This document shows positions 36,618 through 45,885 of a stretch of 64,000 nt of DNA, one piece after another. The translations under genes were made by a program, and so were the position numbers. Each line of letters opens with the position of its first letter. Positions within the stretch are counted from its first letter, which is position 1. Source of the DNA: Microcoleus sp. bin48.metabat.b7b8b9.023 (lineage in GTDB: Bacteria; Cyanobacteriota; Cyanobacteriia; Cyanobacteriales; Microcoleaceae); assembly GCF_013299185.1 (NCBI RefSeq), contig NZ_JAAFKG010000012.1:1-64000 (forward strand), in the 5' to 3' direction. Below the pieces are notes generated by a model. The model was not told the DNA's origin, ran no database searches, and was given only the letters and a program-made list of their open reading frames with translations.

Positions 36618-37160
36618 TTAAGGAGAGGGAACTTGTGGCCTAAAATTGCTACTGCCTTTATAACCGGATAGAATAGCAAGTTTTTCCAAAGATAGCCTAC
36701 CGGTGTAATATTTACCGCGAATTTCCCAAGTGGGATAAGCTTTAATATTAGCTGCCTTACACAAATCTGGTTGAGCATCTTTACCTCTGGGATCGCACTC
36801 AATGTAAGTAATCGCGGTAAATGCTGGTAAGCCGAAAAGTTCTTGTTGCGTGTGACAGTGCGGACACCAGTAAGCACCGAACATTCTAGCTTTGATAGTC
36901 TGCAAATGGGCTGCTAAAGCTATTTGATCCGGCACGGATTCGCTAGTAATCGGCGGGCCTTCTTGTTCGATGACAGGTAATTTGGCAGGAGCAGGAGGCG
37001 GAGGAGGAGGGAGGGTTTGTGCTAAAGTTTGAGTAGATTTGTTGCTGAAACTGAACTGTGCAATTCCTCCGTCTGCTTTGGTACTGCCGAAAATGCCCAA
37101 AGTTAGGAAAATTGCGATCGCACAAAAGTTAAATTTGCTTAGTCTCATCTGGGATTTCAT
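36618..37160 (-). CDS. Exported thioredoxin-like protein (VKOR-type Trx domain)
   Basis: The 180-residue protein has an N-terminal signal or anchor (about 10-28) and a Pro-rich linker (LPPPPPPAPAK). Its thioredoxin-fold domain carries a CPHC redox pair in FGAYWCPHCHTQQELFG (about 95-111), a second Cys pair (IECDPRGK... DLC) and the cis-Pro segment AYPTWEI. The domain looks like the one fused to cyanobacterial vitamin K epoxide reductase homologs, so a role in lumenal or periplasmic disulfide formation is likely. Its start overlaps the end of the LOG-like gene by 4 bp (37157-37160), which indicates translational coupling in one operon. Confidence 0.8.
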   Translation of the reverse strand: MKSQMRLSKFNFCAIAIFLTLGIFGSTKADGGIAQFSFSNKSTQTLAQTLPPPPPPAPAKLPVIEQEGPPITSESVPDQIALAAHLQTIKARMFGAYWCPHCHTQQELFGLPAFTAITYIECDPRGKDAQPDLCKAANIKAYPTWEIRGKYYTGRLSLEKLAILSGYKGSSNFRPQVPSP

Positions 37161-37654
37161 CTGGGATTTGCTAGGATTTTGCGAGCTTGATTCATAGCCT
37201 CTACAGCATTGTTTACCACAAAAATGTTAAAATTGCCTAAGCTTTTAAAGAAAAGTTGACTTTCGGCGTTCTCATTTAACAAGATAACTTGCTTGTGAGC
37301 TTTGAGGGCGAGGGCAATTTCCGAAGCAGTACCCGTGCCCATACCGCAGGCAATTATGACATCTGAAGAAAGAATGTTAATGTTATTTCTGGCATTTCCC
37401 ATATCGGTGACAATGGCAATATCAACTGCTTCAGAAATGCCGCGAGTATCGTTTCCCGGAAGGATACCGACTGTTAAACCGTTACCAGCTTTTGCTCCTT
37501 TGTTGGCCGCCTCCATGACGCCGACATTTCTGCCACCAGTTAGCAATATCCATCCAGCTTCGGCGATGAGTTGTCCGAGTTGATAGGCATTTTCTAAGTC
37601 AGTTGATGTGGCACTTTCGCCTGGGCCCATGATACCGATGATAATTTTTTTCAT
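37157..37654 (-). CDS. LOG/SLOG-family protein (TIGR00725 type)
   Basis: The 165-residue Rossmann-like protein belongs to the lysine-decarboxylase-like/LOG superfamily, whose members bind or hydrolyse nucleotides (cytokinin riboside monophosphate in LOG). The motif GGRNVGVMEAANKGA (about 41-55) and GMGTGTASEIALAL (about 104-117) replace the canonical GGGxxGxMG and PGGxGTxxE, so catalytic equivalence to LOG is unsure and a ligand-sensing role is possible. It is the first gene of a two-gene minus-strand unit with the thioredoxin-like gene, overlapping it by 4 bp. Confidence 0.82.
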   Translation of the reverse strand: MKKIIIGIMGPGESATSTDLENAYQLGQLIAEAGWILLTGGRNVGVMEAANKGAKAGNGLTVGILPGNDTRGISEAVDIAIVTDMGNARNNINILSSDVIIACGMGTGTASEIALALKAHKQVILLNENAESQLFFKSLGNFNIFVVNNAVEAMNQARKILANPR

Positions 37655-37810
37655 AGTTTATGGGTGAGTATATTGCATTTTTGAAATGGCCAGATCCTTT
37701 TTTCATTTTATTATTAAAAGATTACTGGCTGTAAGAATTGACAAAAAATGGCAAAATCTGCCATAATTAAGATAACGAGTTAAATGAGGTAAGTAATACC
37801 CGTGACAAGC

Positions 37811-38068
37811 ATGAATATTTCTCTGCCTGACTCTATGCGAACTTATATAGAAGAACAGGTAGCCCAAGGTGGTTACAGTACAGCTAGCGAGTATTTCCGC
37901 GAGTTAATTCGCCAAGACCAAAAACGCAAAGCTTCAGAACGTTTGGAAGCGATGTTATTAGAGGGTTTGGAATCTGGAAATCCTACGGCGATGACGGAGG
38001 AAAATTGGATGGAGATTCGTCAAGCTGTGCGATCGCGCATTTCCCAGAATCAGGGGTTGCAGGAATAA
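37811..38068 (+). CDS. ParD family antitoxin (orphan)
   Basis: The product of about 85 residues has a ribbon-helix-helix N-terminus (MNISLPDSMRTYIEEQVAQG) followed by YSTASEYFRELIRQDQKRKA, typical of ParD/CC2985 antitoxins. The C-terminal tail would bind a ParE toxin. A GTG three codons upstream (37802) is an alternative start. The toxin gene that should follow survives only as a fragment at 38071, so this is an antitoxin without its partner. Such orphans can still cross-neutralise or simply persist. Confidence 0.88.
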   Translation: MNISLPDSMRTYIEEQVAQGGYSTASEYFRELIRQDQKRKASERLEAMLLEGLESGNPTAMTEENWMEIRQAVRSRISQNQGLQE

Positions 38069-38070
38069 AA

Positions 38071-38166
38071 ATGACCTCGTTCCAAAAACGTCCGCAAGTT
38101 ATCCGCGAGTTGATTGAATTAGCTACTTACCTTAAAGTATATGCTATGTTGTCATTAAAAAAGTGA
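38071..38166 (+). pseudogene. Truncated ParE-like toxin remnant
   Basis: Two bases after the ParD stop codon, an ATG opens MTSFQKRPQVIRELIELATYL, which resembles the first helix region of ParE-type toxins. The frame then runs into unrelated residues and stops after 31 codons. The rest of the toxin (about 70 residues) has been deleted, and the break near 38135 joins the leader of the next toxin-antitoxin operon. Confidence 0.6.
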
Positions 38167-38174
38167 AAAATAAC

Positions 38175-38384
38175 ATGAGTGTCGCCCAAAATCCTGAAAC
38201 AAAGCTGATGGAAAAAATCCGCAGTTTACCGCCAGATAAAATCACGGTATTAGAAGATTTTATCGACTTCCTATTAACGCGAAGTGAAGCTCGTCTTCTC
38301 GTTTATACAGCGACTAAACTCTCAGAAGCAGCTTTTGCTAAAATTTGGGATAACCCAGAGGATGCGGAATATGACGAGTTATAA
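38175..38384 (+). CDS. Putative antitoxin of a PemK/MazF module
   Basis: The product of about 69 residues (MSVAQNPETKLMEKIRSLPPDK...) has a helical DUF2281-like pattern: LPPDKITVLEDFIDFLL near 18-34, then an acidic tail (DNPEDAEYDEL). Such short proteins commonly precede PemK- or PIN-type toxins in cyanobacteria. The ATG at 38175 is chosen; a GTG at 38163 is also in frame. It overlaps the toxin start by 14 bp, which supports a coupled pair. Confidence 0.75.
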   Translation: MSVAQNPETKLMEKIRSLPPDKITVLEDFIDFLLTRSEARLLVYTATKLSEAAFAKIWDNPEDAEYDEL

Positions 38385-38715
38385 TTTTGGTGATGTGGTT
38401 TTAGTTCCGTTTCCTTTTACCGATCAAACTACAAATAAAAAACGTCCAGCAGTTGTGATTAGTTCTGACGTTTATAATGTAGAATATCCCGATCGCATTC
38501 TGATGGGTATAACGAGTCAAGTTAGCAGTAGCCCGAAAGTCGGTGATATCACGATCGCAGATTGGCGAGGGGCTGGGCTTCTAAAAGCGTCTATGATTAA
38601 GCCTGTTATTACGACAATTGAGGTGCAACTGATTATCAAAAAACTGGGAAGGCTTCAAGATGTAGATATCCAGTCTTTGAAAGAGGGATTGATTGGAATT
38701 ATAGGTAATAATTGA
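38371..38715 (+). CDS. PemK/MazF family toxin (endoribonuclease)
   Basis: The 114-residue toxin should cleave mRNA at short sequences. The fold signature is clear: FGDVVLVPFPFTDQTTNKKRPAVVIS (about 5-30) and the later LLKASMIKPVITTI. The catalytic Arg/Lys of the KRP motif and the Ser of KAS are present. The true start is the ATG at 38371, inside the antitoxin gene; the frame is open further upstream, but that part is antitoxin sequence in another frame. A copy of the island's roughly 100-bp repeat follows. Confidence 0.9.
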   Translation: MTSYNFGDVVLVPFPFTDQTTNKKRPAVVISSDVYNVEYPDRILMGITSQVSSSPKVGDITIADWRGAGLLKASMIKPVITTIEVQLIIKKLGRLQDVDIQSLKEGLIGIIGNN

Positions 38716-38807
38716 GCGATCGCCCTTCTGAATTGTTAGAAAGGGCGATCGATCTTTTTTAACCGCAGATGGACGCAGATTAACGGGGATGTCAGAAGGG
38801 CGATCGA
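38716..38807. repeat. GGCGATCG-type island repeat, copy A
   Basis: GCGATCGCCCTTCTGAATTGTTAGAAAGGGCGATCG, split here as GCGATCGCCCTTCTG and AGAAAGGGCGATCG, forms a hairpin. It is followed by TTTTTTAACCGCAGATGGACGCAGATT and a second GAAGGGCGATCG. Copies B and C are at 39.48-39.60 and 40.25-40.40 kb. Confidence 0.85.
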
Positions 38808-39167
38808 TCAAGGACTAATGGAAACAACATCCCCAGCATCATTAATGCGAACTGCGGAACCTGCTGGCAGCGACGATATCATAGTGCTAACTTGTCTCAT
38901 TAAAGGTACAAGATGGTCGGGTCTCGTACTGCTAGAATCTAACACCACAATTGTAATAGCACGATTTGCTAAATTTTGTTGATAGGGAAGATTTTTATCA
39001 GCCGTGATAAAAACATCAAAAGGATGATTCTCCGATCGATCCAGAATTTCCCTGTCTTTTAGCCCTCTCCACCCCATATCATAAACATTGCTGATTGAAT
39101 GACCCTCGTCTAAGAAAGGCTGCTTGAGTTTTTGACTCAAAAGATTTTCATCAAGCAATATAAGCAT
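38808..39167 (-). CDS. DUF5615 PIN-like toxin candidate
   Basis: The product of about 119 residues begins LILLDENLLSQKL, with the early acidic pair of PIN-like proteins, and has DVFITADKNLPYQQNL near 63-78 (the second acidic site TADKN). This is the DUF5615/Mut7-C-like PIN group, which is usually paired with a DUF433 protein. The ATG at 39167 is taken; a GTG at 39176 is possible. It overlaps the DUF433 gene, as expected for a coupled pair. Ribonuclease activity is inferred from family. Confidence 0.85.
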   Translation of the reverse strand: MLILLDENLLSQKLKQPFLDEGHSISNVYDMGWRGLKDREILDRSENHPFDVFITADKNLPYQQNLANRAITIVVLDSSSTRPDHLVPLMRQVSTMISSLPAGSAVRINDAGDVVSISP

Positions 39168-39402
39168 TTGAATCACTTTCTAGCGAGAGCATCATCTTAG
39201 TGAGATTTTCTAGCACTTTAATTGCTTGACTTTCTAGGTAAGGAAAATCATTAATAAATTCTGTGAAACCGCTTTCACCTTCTAGGTAATCGAAAAAAGT
39301 TTTTAAGGGAACGCGAGTTCCGACAAATACGGGGACACCGCTCATAATTTCTGGATCGCGGTGAATAATTCCTTTTCTTTGCAGTAATTCTTCTATTTTC
39401 AC
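39151..39402 (-). CDS. DUF433 antitoxin candidate
   Basis: The 83-residue protein carries the DUF433 core GIIHRDPEIMSGVPVFVGTRVPLKTFFDYLEGE (about 11-43), a helix-turn-helix-like domain seen as the antitoxin partner of DUF5615 PIN-like toxins. It precedes and overlaps the DUF5615 gene on the minus strand. DNA binding and autoregulation are expected but not shown. The leader of about 80 bp (39403-39480) is AT-rich. Confidence 0.88.
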   Translation of the reverse strand: MKIEELLQRKGIIHRDPEIMSGVPVFVGTRVPLKTFFDYLEGESGFTEFINDFPYLESQAIKVLENLTKMMLSLESDSNAYIA

Positions 39403-39483
39403 GGGCTTTACTCCTTTATATCAAAAGAAGTGGGCAAGTCTAGCTGTAACTGATCGGTAATTATATCATAATTTAGAAAAAGA

Positions 39484-39603
39484 GATCGCCATTCTGAATT
39501 ATTAGAAAGGGCGATCGATCTTTTTTGACCGCAGATTAACGCGGATTAACGCTGAGGTAAGAAGGGCGATCATTCATTTTATGAATGACGATCGCCCTTT
39601 TGG
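39484..39603. repeat. GGCGATCG-type island repeat, copy B
   Basis: A copy of the same roughly 100-bp element as at 38716: GATCGCC...AGAAAGGGCGATCGATC, then TTTTTTGACCGCAGATTAACGC, then GAAGGGCGATC and a closing GACGATCGCCC. It separates two divergently oriented toxin-antitoxin units. Confidence 0.85.
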
Positions 39604-39635
39604 TCTAATATGAATGATCATGACCTTAACTAAGC

Positions 39636-39959
39636 ATGACACCTCAGCAGAAGTTTGAAATTATCTTTACACGGCCAGTATTCCAGCATCTCGCAGCGAT
39701 CGATCGCAAGTATTATTCATTAATCCGCAGTACAATAGAAGAGCAGTTAAGCTACGAACCAGAGGTAGAAACGCGCAACCGCAAACCTTTACTGGAACCT
39801 TCTGAACTAGGTGCTACTTGGGAGTTACGATTTGGGCCGAGTAATCGGTTCCGGGTGTTTTACGAGACTAACCTTGATACCTATGAGGTTTATATCTTGG
39901 GAATTGGGGTAAAAGTTGGCAATCAGTTATTCATAGGAACAGAGCAGACTGAATCATGA
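39636..39959 (+). CDS. RelE/ParE superfamily toxin (toxin-first operon)
   Basis: The 107-residue protein has the RelE fold pattern FEIIFTRPVFQHLAAIDRKYYSLIRSTIEEQL, then RNRKPL and WELRFGPSNRFRVFYETNLDTYEVYILGIGVK. It resembles the cyanobacterial RelE-like proteins found with Phd antitoxins. The order is reversed (toxin first), and its stop overlaps the antitoxin start by 4 bp (ATGA at 39956-39959). It probably acts as a ribosome-dependent RNase, by family. Confidence 0.88.
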   Translation: MTPQQKFEIIFTRPVFQHLAAIDRKYYSLIRSTIEEQLSYEPEVETRNRKPLLEPSELGATWELRFGPSNRFRVFYETNLDTYEVYILGIGVKVGNQLFIGTEQTES

Positions 39960-40213
39960 AAATAGTTTCTTTAGCTGAAATTATAGCAAAATTTGCTGAT
40001 TACTTGAATGCCGATCGCGGAGAGCCAATTTTAATTACTGAAAACGGTCAACCAGTAGCGGCAATGACTTTAATTAGAGATCCCGAAGCTCTAGAGCGTT
40101 TCTTGTTGGCTAACAATCCAAAATTCAATCAAATTTTGGATAAATCTCGGCAAAGTTTGAAAGAAGAGGGAGGATTGAAGTCGGAGGATTTCTGGAATTT
40201 AGTGGATGAATGA
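39956..40213 (+). CDS. Phd/YefM family antitoxin
   Basis: The 85-residue partner of the preceding RelE-like toxin. The N-terminus KIVSLAEIIAKFADYLN and ADRGEPILITENGQPVAAMTLIRD show the Phd/YefM dimer fold, and the C-terminal helix is charged (SRQSLKEEGGLKSEDFWNL). It overlaps the toxin by 4 bp. Repeat copy C follows directly. Confidence 0.88.
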   Translation: MKIVSLAEIIAKFADYLNADRGEPILITENGQPVAAMTLIRDPEALERFLLANNPKFNQILDKSRQSLKEEGGLKSEDFWNLVDE

Positions 40214-40574
40214 GCTTTGTTGGAGACTCAATAGGAGTAAATTTAAGAGATGGCGATCGCCCTTTTGGATTGTTAGAAAGGGCGATCGTTCTTTTTTGAC
40301 CGCAGATAGACGCTGATTAACGCGGATGCAAGAAGGGCGATCGATAGTTTGATGAATTATGGGCGATCGCCCTTCTGAATCTAGCTGAGAAAGGACGATC
40401 GCCTTTGTCTGCCATATTCCGCACCCTCAACAGTCAGAATAGCTATACAAATAAAGTCCGACAGGAAATTAATTCCCTGTCGGACTTTATCAAAACCGGA
40501 TTTCTTAGCTACTTTTTCCCGTTTGGATTGACAGATCGTACTTATAAATGCAGCGCCAATCCTTCAGGTTATTG
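40214..40574. repeat. Island repeat copy C and flanking intergenic sequence
   Basis: GGCGATCGCCCTTTTGG...AGAAAGGGCGATCG, then TTTTTTGACCGCAGATAGACGC, GAAGGGCGATCGATAG and GGGCGATCGCCCTTCTG (40249-40372), with one more GACGATCGCC. It is the longest copy of the island repeat. A strong terminator hairpin follows at 40451-40490. No gene is present. Confidence 0.85.
40451..40490. terminator. Bidirectional terminator
   Basis: ATAAAGTCCGACAGG (40451-40465) and CCTGTCGGACTTTAT (40476-40490) form a perfect 15-bp stem with AT-rich ends on both sides. It should stop the minus-strand surface-protein gene and may also stop the toxin-antitoxin transcript. Confidence 0.85.
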
Positions 40575-41978
40575 TTAGATAAAGAAATTGGTGACGGGAA
40601 TACTGCCCAAAGCGGGTAACGTCCCGGTATATCCGGTTAAGTTGATAACTAAATCGTTACCAGCCTGAAAACCAGCAGTACCATCATTAATCACAAGGTA
40701 AGTACCGGCGATCGAAGCCGTTGTGACTACAACTAAAGCAGCGCTATTAATTCCGAGAGCTTGGTTTCCGGCTAATGCTCCATTAGCATCAGTAAACACT
40801 TGAGTTACAACATTTTCTAAGGTAGTAGCAGCGCTGTTAGCAGCACGGCTAAAGCTACTGGGGGCATTCATAGCTGCTCCACCTTGAGTCAGCAAGTCGA
40901 TTTTATCACTGCCGATCGCCAAATCGGTAATGCGATCGCTCCCGGATACAGGGGATTGTCCAAACTGGAAGAGGAAGGTATCCGCACCCGTACCACCCGT
41001 TAGAGTATCTTGACCGGCCCCCCCGTTGAGCGTATTATTGGCCGCGTTACCTGCAATAGTGTTGCCTAAGCCGTTGCCCGTGCCGTTAATCGCCGTAGTG
41101 CCAGTTAAGGTAAGGTTTTCCACTTCTGCCGGTAAGGTGTAGGTGACAGAAGATTGCACCAAGTCGGTTCCTTGAGCTGCAAGTTCAGTGACGATATCTC
41201 CGACACTATCGACAACATAAATATCGTTCCCCAATCCGCCTTTAAGTTGGTCGTTTCCGAGCCCTCCATCTAAACGATCGTTATCATTGCCACCATCCAA
41301 AATGTCGTTTCCTGCACCCCCGTTGAGGGTATCGTTGCCGGCTAATCCATTGATGATATCTGCATTGGCAGTTCCGGTTAAGTTATCAGCGCCAGCAGTG
41401 CCATTAATAGCCGCGGTTCCCTGAGTTTTGAAATTCCAAGTGCTATTTCCGGTAATGCCAGCATAATTGTTGCCAGCAATATCTTTAATTGCACCGCTGG
41501 CAATTTCCACGTAATAATCAGTGCCTTGCCCTAAATCTGCTGTGGGGTTAATCGTGAGTTGAGTACCACTAACTGTGACATTAGCAGCAGTTACCGCGAT
41601 GGTTTCTACAACTGAATTATCAGACAGTTTCTTGATAACAAGATTGCCAGTGCCTTTTTTAATGGCTTCGCTGAAGTTGACAACTAAGTTAGCACCAACG
41701 GCAACGCCTGTGGCATTATCGACGGGAGTGAAACTGCTGGCTGTGGGTGCGATGGTATCGGCTGGTGCAACAGTTTTGAAATTCCAAGTGCTATTTCCGG
41801 TAATACCAGCATAATTGTTGCCAGCAATATCTTTAATTGCACCGTTGGCAATTTCCACGTAGTAATCAGTGCCTTGCCCTAAATCTGCTGTGGGATTAAT
41901 CGTTGAAATTCCAAGTGCTATTTCCGGTAATACCAGCATAATTGTTGCCAGCAATATCTTTAATTGCACCGTTGGCAA
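40575..41978 (-). pseudogene. Detached C-terminal part of the S8 surface protease (Ig-like, RTX, bluetail-like)
   Basis: This frame is the natural continuation of the protease gene at 41896-45885 but lies in another phase and has no plausible start of its own. It contains one partial and one complete Big_5-type Ig-like domain ([19 protein letters not shown]), an RTX block ([20 protein letters not shown] and neighbours), and a conserved C-terminal domain of about 130 residues beginning [18 protein letters not shown], of the kind called bluetail in cyanobacterial surface proteins. This end should carry the calcium-binding and secretion signals, so its loss matters for the protease. The break is at an out-of-frame repeat junction near 41897-41904. 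An assembly collapse in the repeats is an alternative. Confidence 0.75.
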
Positions 41979-44900
41979 TTTCCACGTAGTAATCAGTGCC
42001 TTGCCCTAAATCTGCTGTGGGATTAATCGTGATTTGAGTACCGCTAACTGTGACATTAGCAGCAGTTGCCGCGATGGTTTCTACAACTGAATTATCAGAC
42101 AGTTTCTTGATGACCAGATTGCCAGTGCCTTTTTGGATGGCTTCGCTGAAATTGACAACTAAGTTAGCACCAACGGCAACTCCTGTGGCATTATCGACGG
42201 GAGTGAAACTGCTGGCTGTCGGTGCGGTTGTATCGGCAGTAATAACTGTTCCTGTTCCTTGGAAGGTATAACCAGGAGAAGTATTTTTACTACTAAAGTT
42301 GACCTTGGCATTACCTGTAGTAAAAGTAGGTAACGCGGTGAAGTTGGCTTTGTATAGGGTGGTCGGTGAAGCCACGTTTGGCCAAGCTGCACCAGAGAAA
42401 TTCAGCCAAGCCACATTAATCACTTTATCAGTGGAGGCGTCGTTATCTTCATCCAGGGTGTCTGTTTCTGGAGTACCGATAGTAGGTGCTACGGGAGTTG
42501 ACAATACCCCTGGATTCGCAAAATTGACAAAATTAAGCTTAGAAGAGTCGTAGTGCAGTTTAAATCCGAAGGAGGATGCCAGGGTGCTGTTGTTATCCGA
42601 TGTAGAATACCTGGCATCAATTGCAACGGAACTACCCGGAGCTACATTCTGAGTGGTGGCGATCGCGGTAATATTTTGGGTAGCGCCACTATTAGTAATT
42701 ACGCTATTACTAGATGCAGGGGCTGTGGGCAGATAGGAGCTTAAGAATTGCTGAATCTGAGTCGCAGTAGTGCGAGTAGCACCAGTACCAATGACTCCAT
42801 TAGTTAGGGTAGTACCAGTAAAACCAAACAGATATCGAGCAATCAAAACCCCGTCCGTGGCTCCCTGTGCAGTACCGTTGCCATCGGCATCTAGCATCGT
42901 CGTCCGACCATTTTCTAGGTAAGTTTGTATGTCTGTAGCAGTAGTGCGAGTAGCACCAGTACCAATCGCCCCATTCGTGAGGGTAGTACCAGTAAAACCA
43001 AACAAATGGCGTGCAATCAAAACCCCGTCGCTGGCTCCCTGGGCTGCATTATTACCATCAGCATCTAAACTGACCGGTGGTGCCAGAGTCAAGACTGCGG
43101 ATGTGGGTGAAAAGCTATATCCAGGGGAGGCGTTATTACTGCTAAAGTTAATGTTTGTGCCTGTGTAAGTGGATGATGCCGTGAAGTTAGCTTTGTATAA
43201 GTTAGCGGGTAGAGGAGTATTCGGCCAAGCCGTACCAGAGAAATTCAGCCAAGCCACATTAATTACTTTATCGGTGGCGGGGTCATTATCTTCGTTCCCG
43301 GTGTCTGTCTCGGTCGTACCGATAGTCGGCGTTACGGGAGATGACAGCGGATTCGTAAAATTGACAAAGTTGAGTTGTGAGGAGTTGTAGTGCAGCTTAA
43401 ATCCGAAGGAGGATGCTAGGGTGCTGTTGTTATCGGATGTCGAATATTTGACATCGACTCCAACGGAGTTATTTGGCCTGAAGCCTTTGGTAGTTTGATT
43501 TCCGGCGGTAGCACTATCAAAATCAGGTGTAATTGTCTGTAGTAGCCCGCCGACGGTTTTGAAATTCCAGGTGCTATTGCCAGTAATACCAGCATAATTG
43601 TTGCCAGCAATATCTTTAATTGCACCGCTGGCAATTTCCACGTAGTAATCAGTGCCTTGCCCTAAATCTGCTGTGGGATTAATCGTAAGTTGAGAGCCAC
43701 TAACTGTGACATTAGCAGCAGTTGCCGCGATGGTTTCTACAACCGAATTATCAGACAGTTTCTTGATGACCAGATTGCCAGTGCCTTTTTGGATAGCTTC
43801 GCTGAAATTGACAACTAAGTTAGCGCCAACGGCAACTCCTGTGGCATTATCGGCGGGGCTGAAACTGCTAGCTGTGGGTGGGGTGATATCGGCAGCGGTG
43901 GCAGTTGTGAAATTCCAAGTGCTATTTCCGGTAATACCAGCATAATTGTTGCCAGCAATATCTTTAATTGCACCGTTGGCAATTTCCACGTAGTAATCAG
44001 TGCCTTGCCCTAAATCTGCTGTGGGATTAATCGTGAGTTGAGTACCACTAACTGTGACATTAGCAGCCGTTACCGCGATGGTTTCTACAACCGAATTATC
44101 AGACAGTTTCTTGATGACCAGATTGCCAGTGCCTTTTTGGATAGCTTCGCTGAAATTGACAACTAAGTTAGCACCAACGGCAACTCCTGTGGCATTATCA
44201 GCGGGAATGAAACTGCTCGCTGTCGGTGCGGTTGTATCACCAGTTGTAGCGATATTAAGTTGAATCGAACCGGTATTACTGGTATAACCATCAACAGCAA
44301 TTTGATAGGTGGTTCCGGCTGTAGCATTCAAGTCGATCAGGCTAGTGAAATTTCCTCCCCCATCATCATTAGAGGCAATCCAATTGAGGTTATTAACCGC
44401 CGAGCCTGTAAAAATGGACAAGTAAGTATCAAAATTACTGCCCTTTGTGTCTACAACAAAAGTTCCGCTACTGGGTGCAGTCCAAGACCACCATACCGAG
44501 TTTATTGTCCCATGTTGGCTGGGTTCACCTACTTCTGAGGTTGCTCCAGTATTTGAGCCTGTTCTACTCGCAGGTACGCCACTTAGCAGAATCCGGTTAG
44601 CAAAGTTATCATTCGATGGTGCTGGGGTAGATGCCGCCAAAGCATTGTTAATGTTCAACCTACCTCCTGAAACAGTCTTACCATTCAAAGCGGAGATAGG
44701 ATCGGTTGTTTGCAGCAGCTTGTCTTTAACTTGCTGTGCTGTCCAAGTGGGATTTTGAGACCATAGCAAAGCCGCCGCCCCGGTGACATGGGGAGATGCC
44801 ATTGATGTCCCAGAATAAGTGGCATAATTTCCTCCGGGTGTGGTGCTATAAATATCAGATCCAGGCGCTCCTAAATCTACAGTGGTGGCTCCATAGTTGG

Positions 44901-45885
44901 AGAAATAGGAGAGTCCATCGGTGCGGGTGGTTGAGGCAACAGAGATAATATTAGATAGGTTGTAGCTGGCAGGATAAGCAGGCGTTATGTCGGTATTCTG
45001 TGCACTATTACCCGCTGCTGCAATAAATAAAGCTCCCTGTTGTCCGGCAGTATTGATGGCATCGGATAGGGCTTGACTATAGCCCCCGCCTCCCCAAGAG
45101 TTGTTAGTAAGTTTGACTCCCTTCGCCGTTGCATAGTTAATGGCGAGAATTGCATTGGATGTATCGCCCGAACCACTATCATTTAAAAACTTAAGTGGCA
45201 TAATCTTGGCATTCCAGGCAACGCCGGTCACACCAACACTGTTGTTGCCTTTTCCGGCAATGGTTCCCGAAACATGGGTACCGTGTCCCTGCACATCCAT
45301 CGGGTTATTGTCGTTATAGGCAAAGTCCCAGCCGCGAGTGTCATCTATATATCCGTTATTGTCGTTATCGATGCCATCTCCGGCGATTTCCCCTGGATTT
45401 GTCCAGATATTGCCCACTAAATCGGGGTGGTTGTAATCAACTCCCGTATCAATAACGCCGATAACTAAGTTGGGGTTTCCTTTTTGAATATCCCAGGCTT
45501 CCGGGGCGTCGATGTCTGCATCGGCTGTTCCCCCACTTTGACCTGTGTTGTTTAGTCCCCATAATTGGGAATAGCCTGGGTCATTGGGAGTTGTGGCTTG
45601 GGGTGTAATTGTTGCTAATTTTTCTTGAGCAGGACTGGTTTTTTGGATATCTTCAAGGGTGATAATATAATCCGGCTCTATGTATTCAATGCGAGGATCG
45701 TTCTTATAAGCGGATATTGTTTGTTCAACCTTTCCTGAAGGAATCTGCCAAATGTCAATCCCAAGTTGTGAAGCTTTGGCGACGTTGGTCACTCCGATTT
45801 CTGCCTGCAAGCTGGTAATTTCACTTGAATTCGCGGTGGGCTTCAGTTTGACTATTACACGATTGGGGTTAAAATTTGTAGCCAT
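41896..45885 (-). CDS. Subtilisin-like (S8) surface protease, C-terminally truncated by frameshift
   Basis: The 1329-residue product begins with a short inhibitor-like propeptide ([13 protein letters not shown]) and no signal peptide. The S8 domain has the full triad: Asp in [16 protein letters not shown], His in [12 protein letters not shown] and Ser in [12 protein letters not shown]. Then come a PPC-like beta domain (about 420-545), several Big_5-type Ig-like domains, two cohesin-like segments ([19 protein letters not shown]), and two dockerin-like pairs ([30 protein letters not shown]). The frame ends NSTWNFND then TAA, where an out-of-frame recombination joins the end of one Ig-like unit to the middle of the next. 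The RTX/secretion end is in the next frame (40575-41978). If real, the protein would probably stay inside or be degraded. Confidence 0.85.
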   Translation of the reverse strand: MATNFNPNRVIVKLKPTANSSEITSLQAEIGVTNVAKASQLGIDIWQIPSGKVEQTISAYKNDPRIEYIEPDYIITLEDIQKTSPAQEKLATITPQATTPNDPGYSQLWGLNNTGQSGGTADADIDAPEAWDIQKGNPNLVIGVIDTGVDYNHPDLVGNIWTNPGEIAGDGIDNDNNGYIDDTRGWDFAYNDNNPMDVQGHGTHVSGTIAGKGNNSVGVTGVAWNAKIMPLKFLNDSGSGDTSNAILAINYATAKGVKLTNNSWGGGGYSQALSDAINTAGQQGALFIAAAGNSAQNTDITPAYPASYNLSNIISVASTTRTDGLSYFSNYGATTVDLGAPGSDIYSTTPGGNYATYSGTSMASPHVTGAAALLWSQNPTWTAQQVKDKLLQTTDPISALNGKTVSGGRLNINNALAASTPAPSNDNFANRILLSGVPASRTGSNTGATSEVGEPSQHGTINSVWWSWTAPSSGTFVVDTKGSNFDTYLSIFTGSAVNNLNWIASNDDGGGNFTSLIDLNATAGTTYQIAVDGYTSNTGSIQLNIATTGDTTAPTASSFIPADNATGVAVGANLVVNFSEAIQKGTGNLVIKKLSDNSVVETIAVTAANVTVSGTQLTINPTADLGQGTDYYVEIANGAIKDIAGNNYAGITGNSTWNFTTATAADITPPTASSFSPADNATGVAVGANLVVNFSEAIQKGTGNLVIKKLSDNSVVETIAATAANVTVSGSQLTINPTADLGQGTDYYVEIASGAIKDIAGNNYAGITGNSTWNFKTVGGLLQTITPDFDSATAGNQTTKGFRPNNSVGVDVKYSTSDNNSTLASSFGFKLHYNSSQLNFVNFTNPLSSPVTPTIGTTETDTGNEDNDPATDKVINVAWLNFSGTAWPNTPLPANLYKANFTASSTYTGTNINFSSNNASPGYSFSPTSAVLTLAPPVSLDADGNNAAQGASDGVLIARHLFGFTGTTLTNGAIGTGATRTTATDIQTYLENGRTTMLDADGNGTAQGATDGVLIARYLFGFTGTTLTNGVIGTGATRTTATQIQQFLSSYLPTAPASSNSVITNSGATQNITAIATTQNVAPGSSVAIDARYSTSDNNSTLASSFGFKLHYDSSKLNFVNFANPGVLSTPVAPTIGTPETDTLDEDNDASTDKVINVAWLNFSGAAWPNVASPTTLYKANFTALPTFTTGNAKVNFSSKNTSPGYTFQGTGTVITADTTAPTASSFTPVDNATGVAVGANLVVNFSEAIQKGTGNLVIKKLSDNSVVETIAATAANVTVSGTQITINPTADLGQGTDYYVEIANGAIKDIAGNNYAGITGNSTWNFND

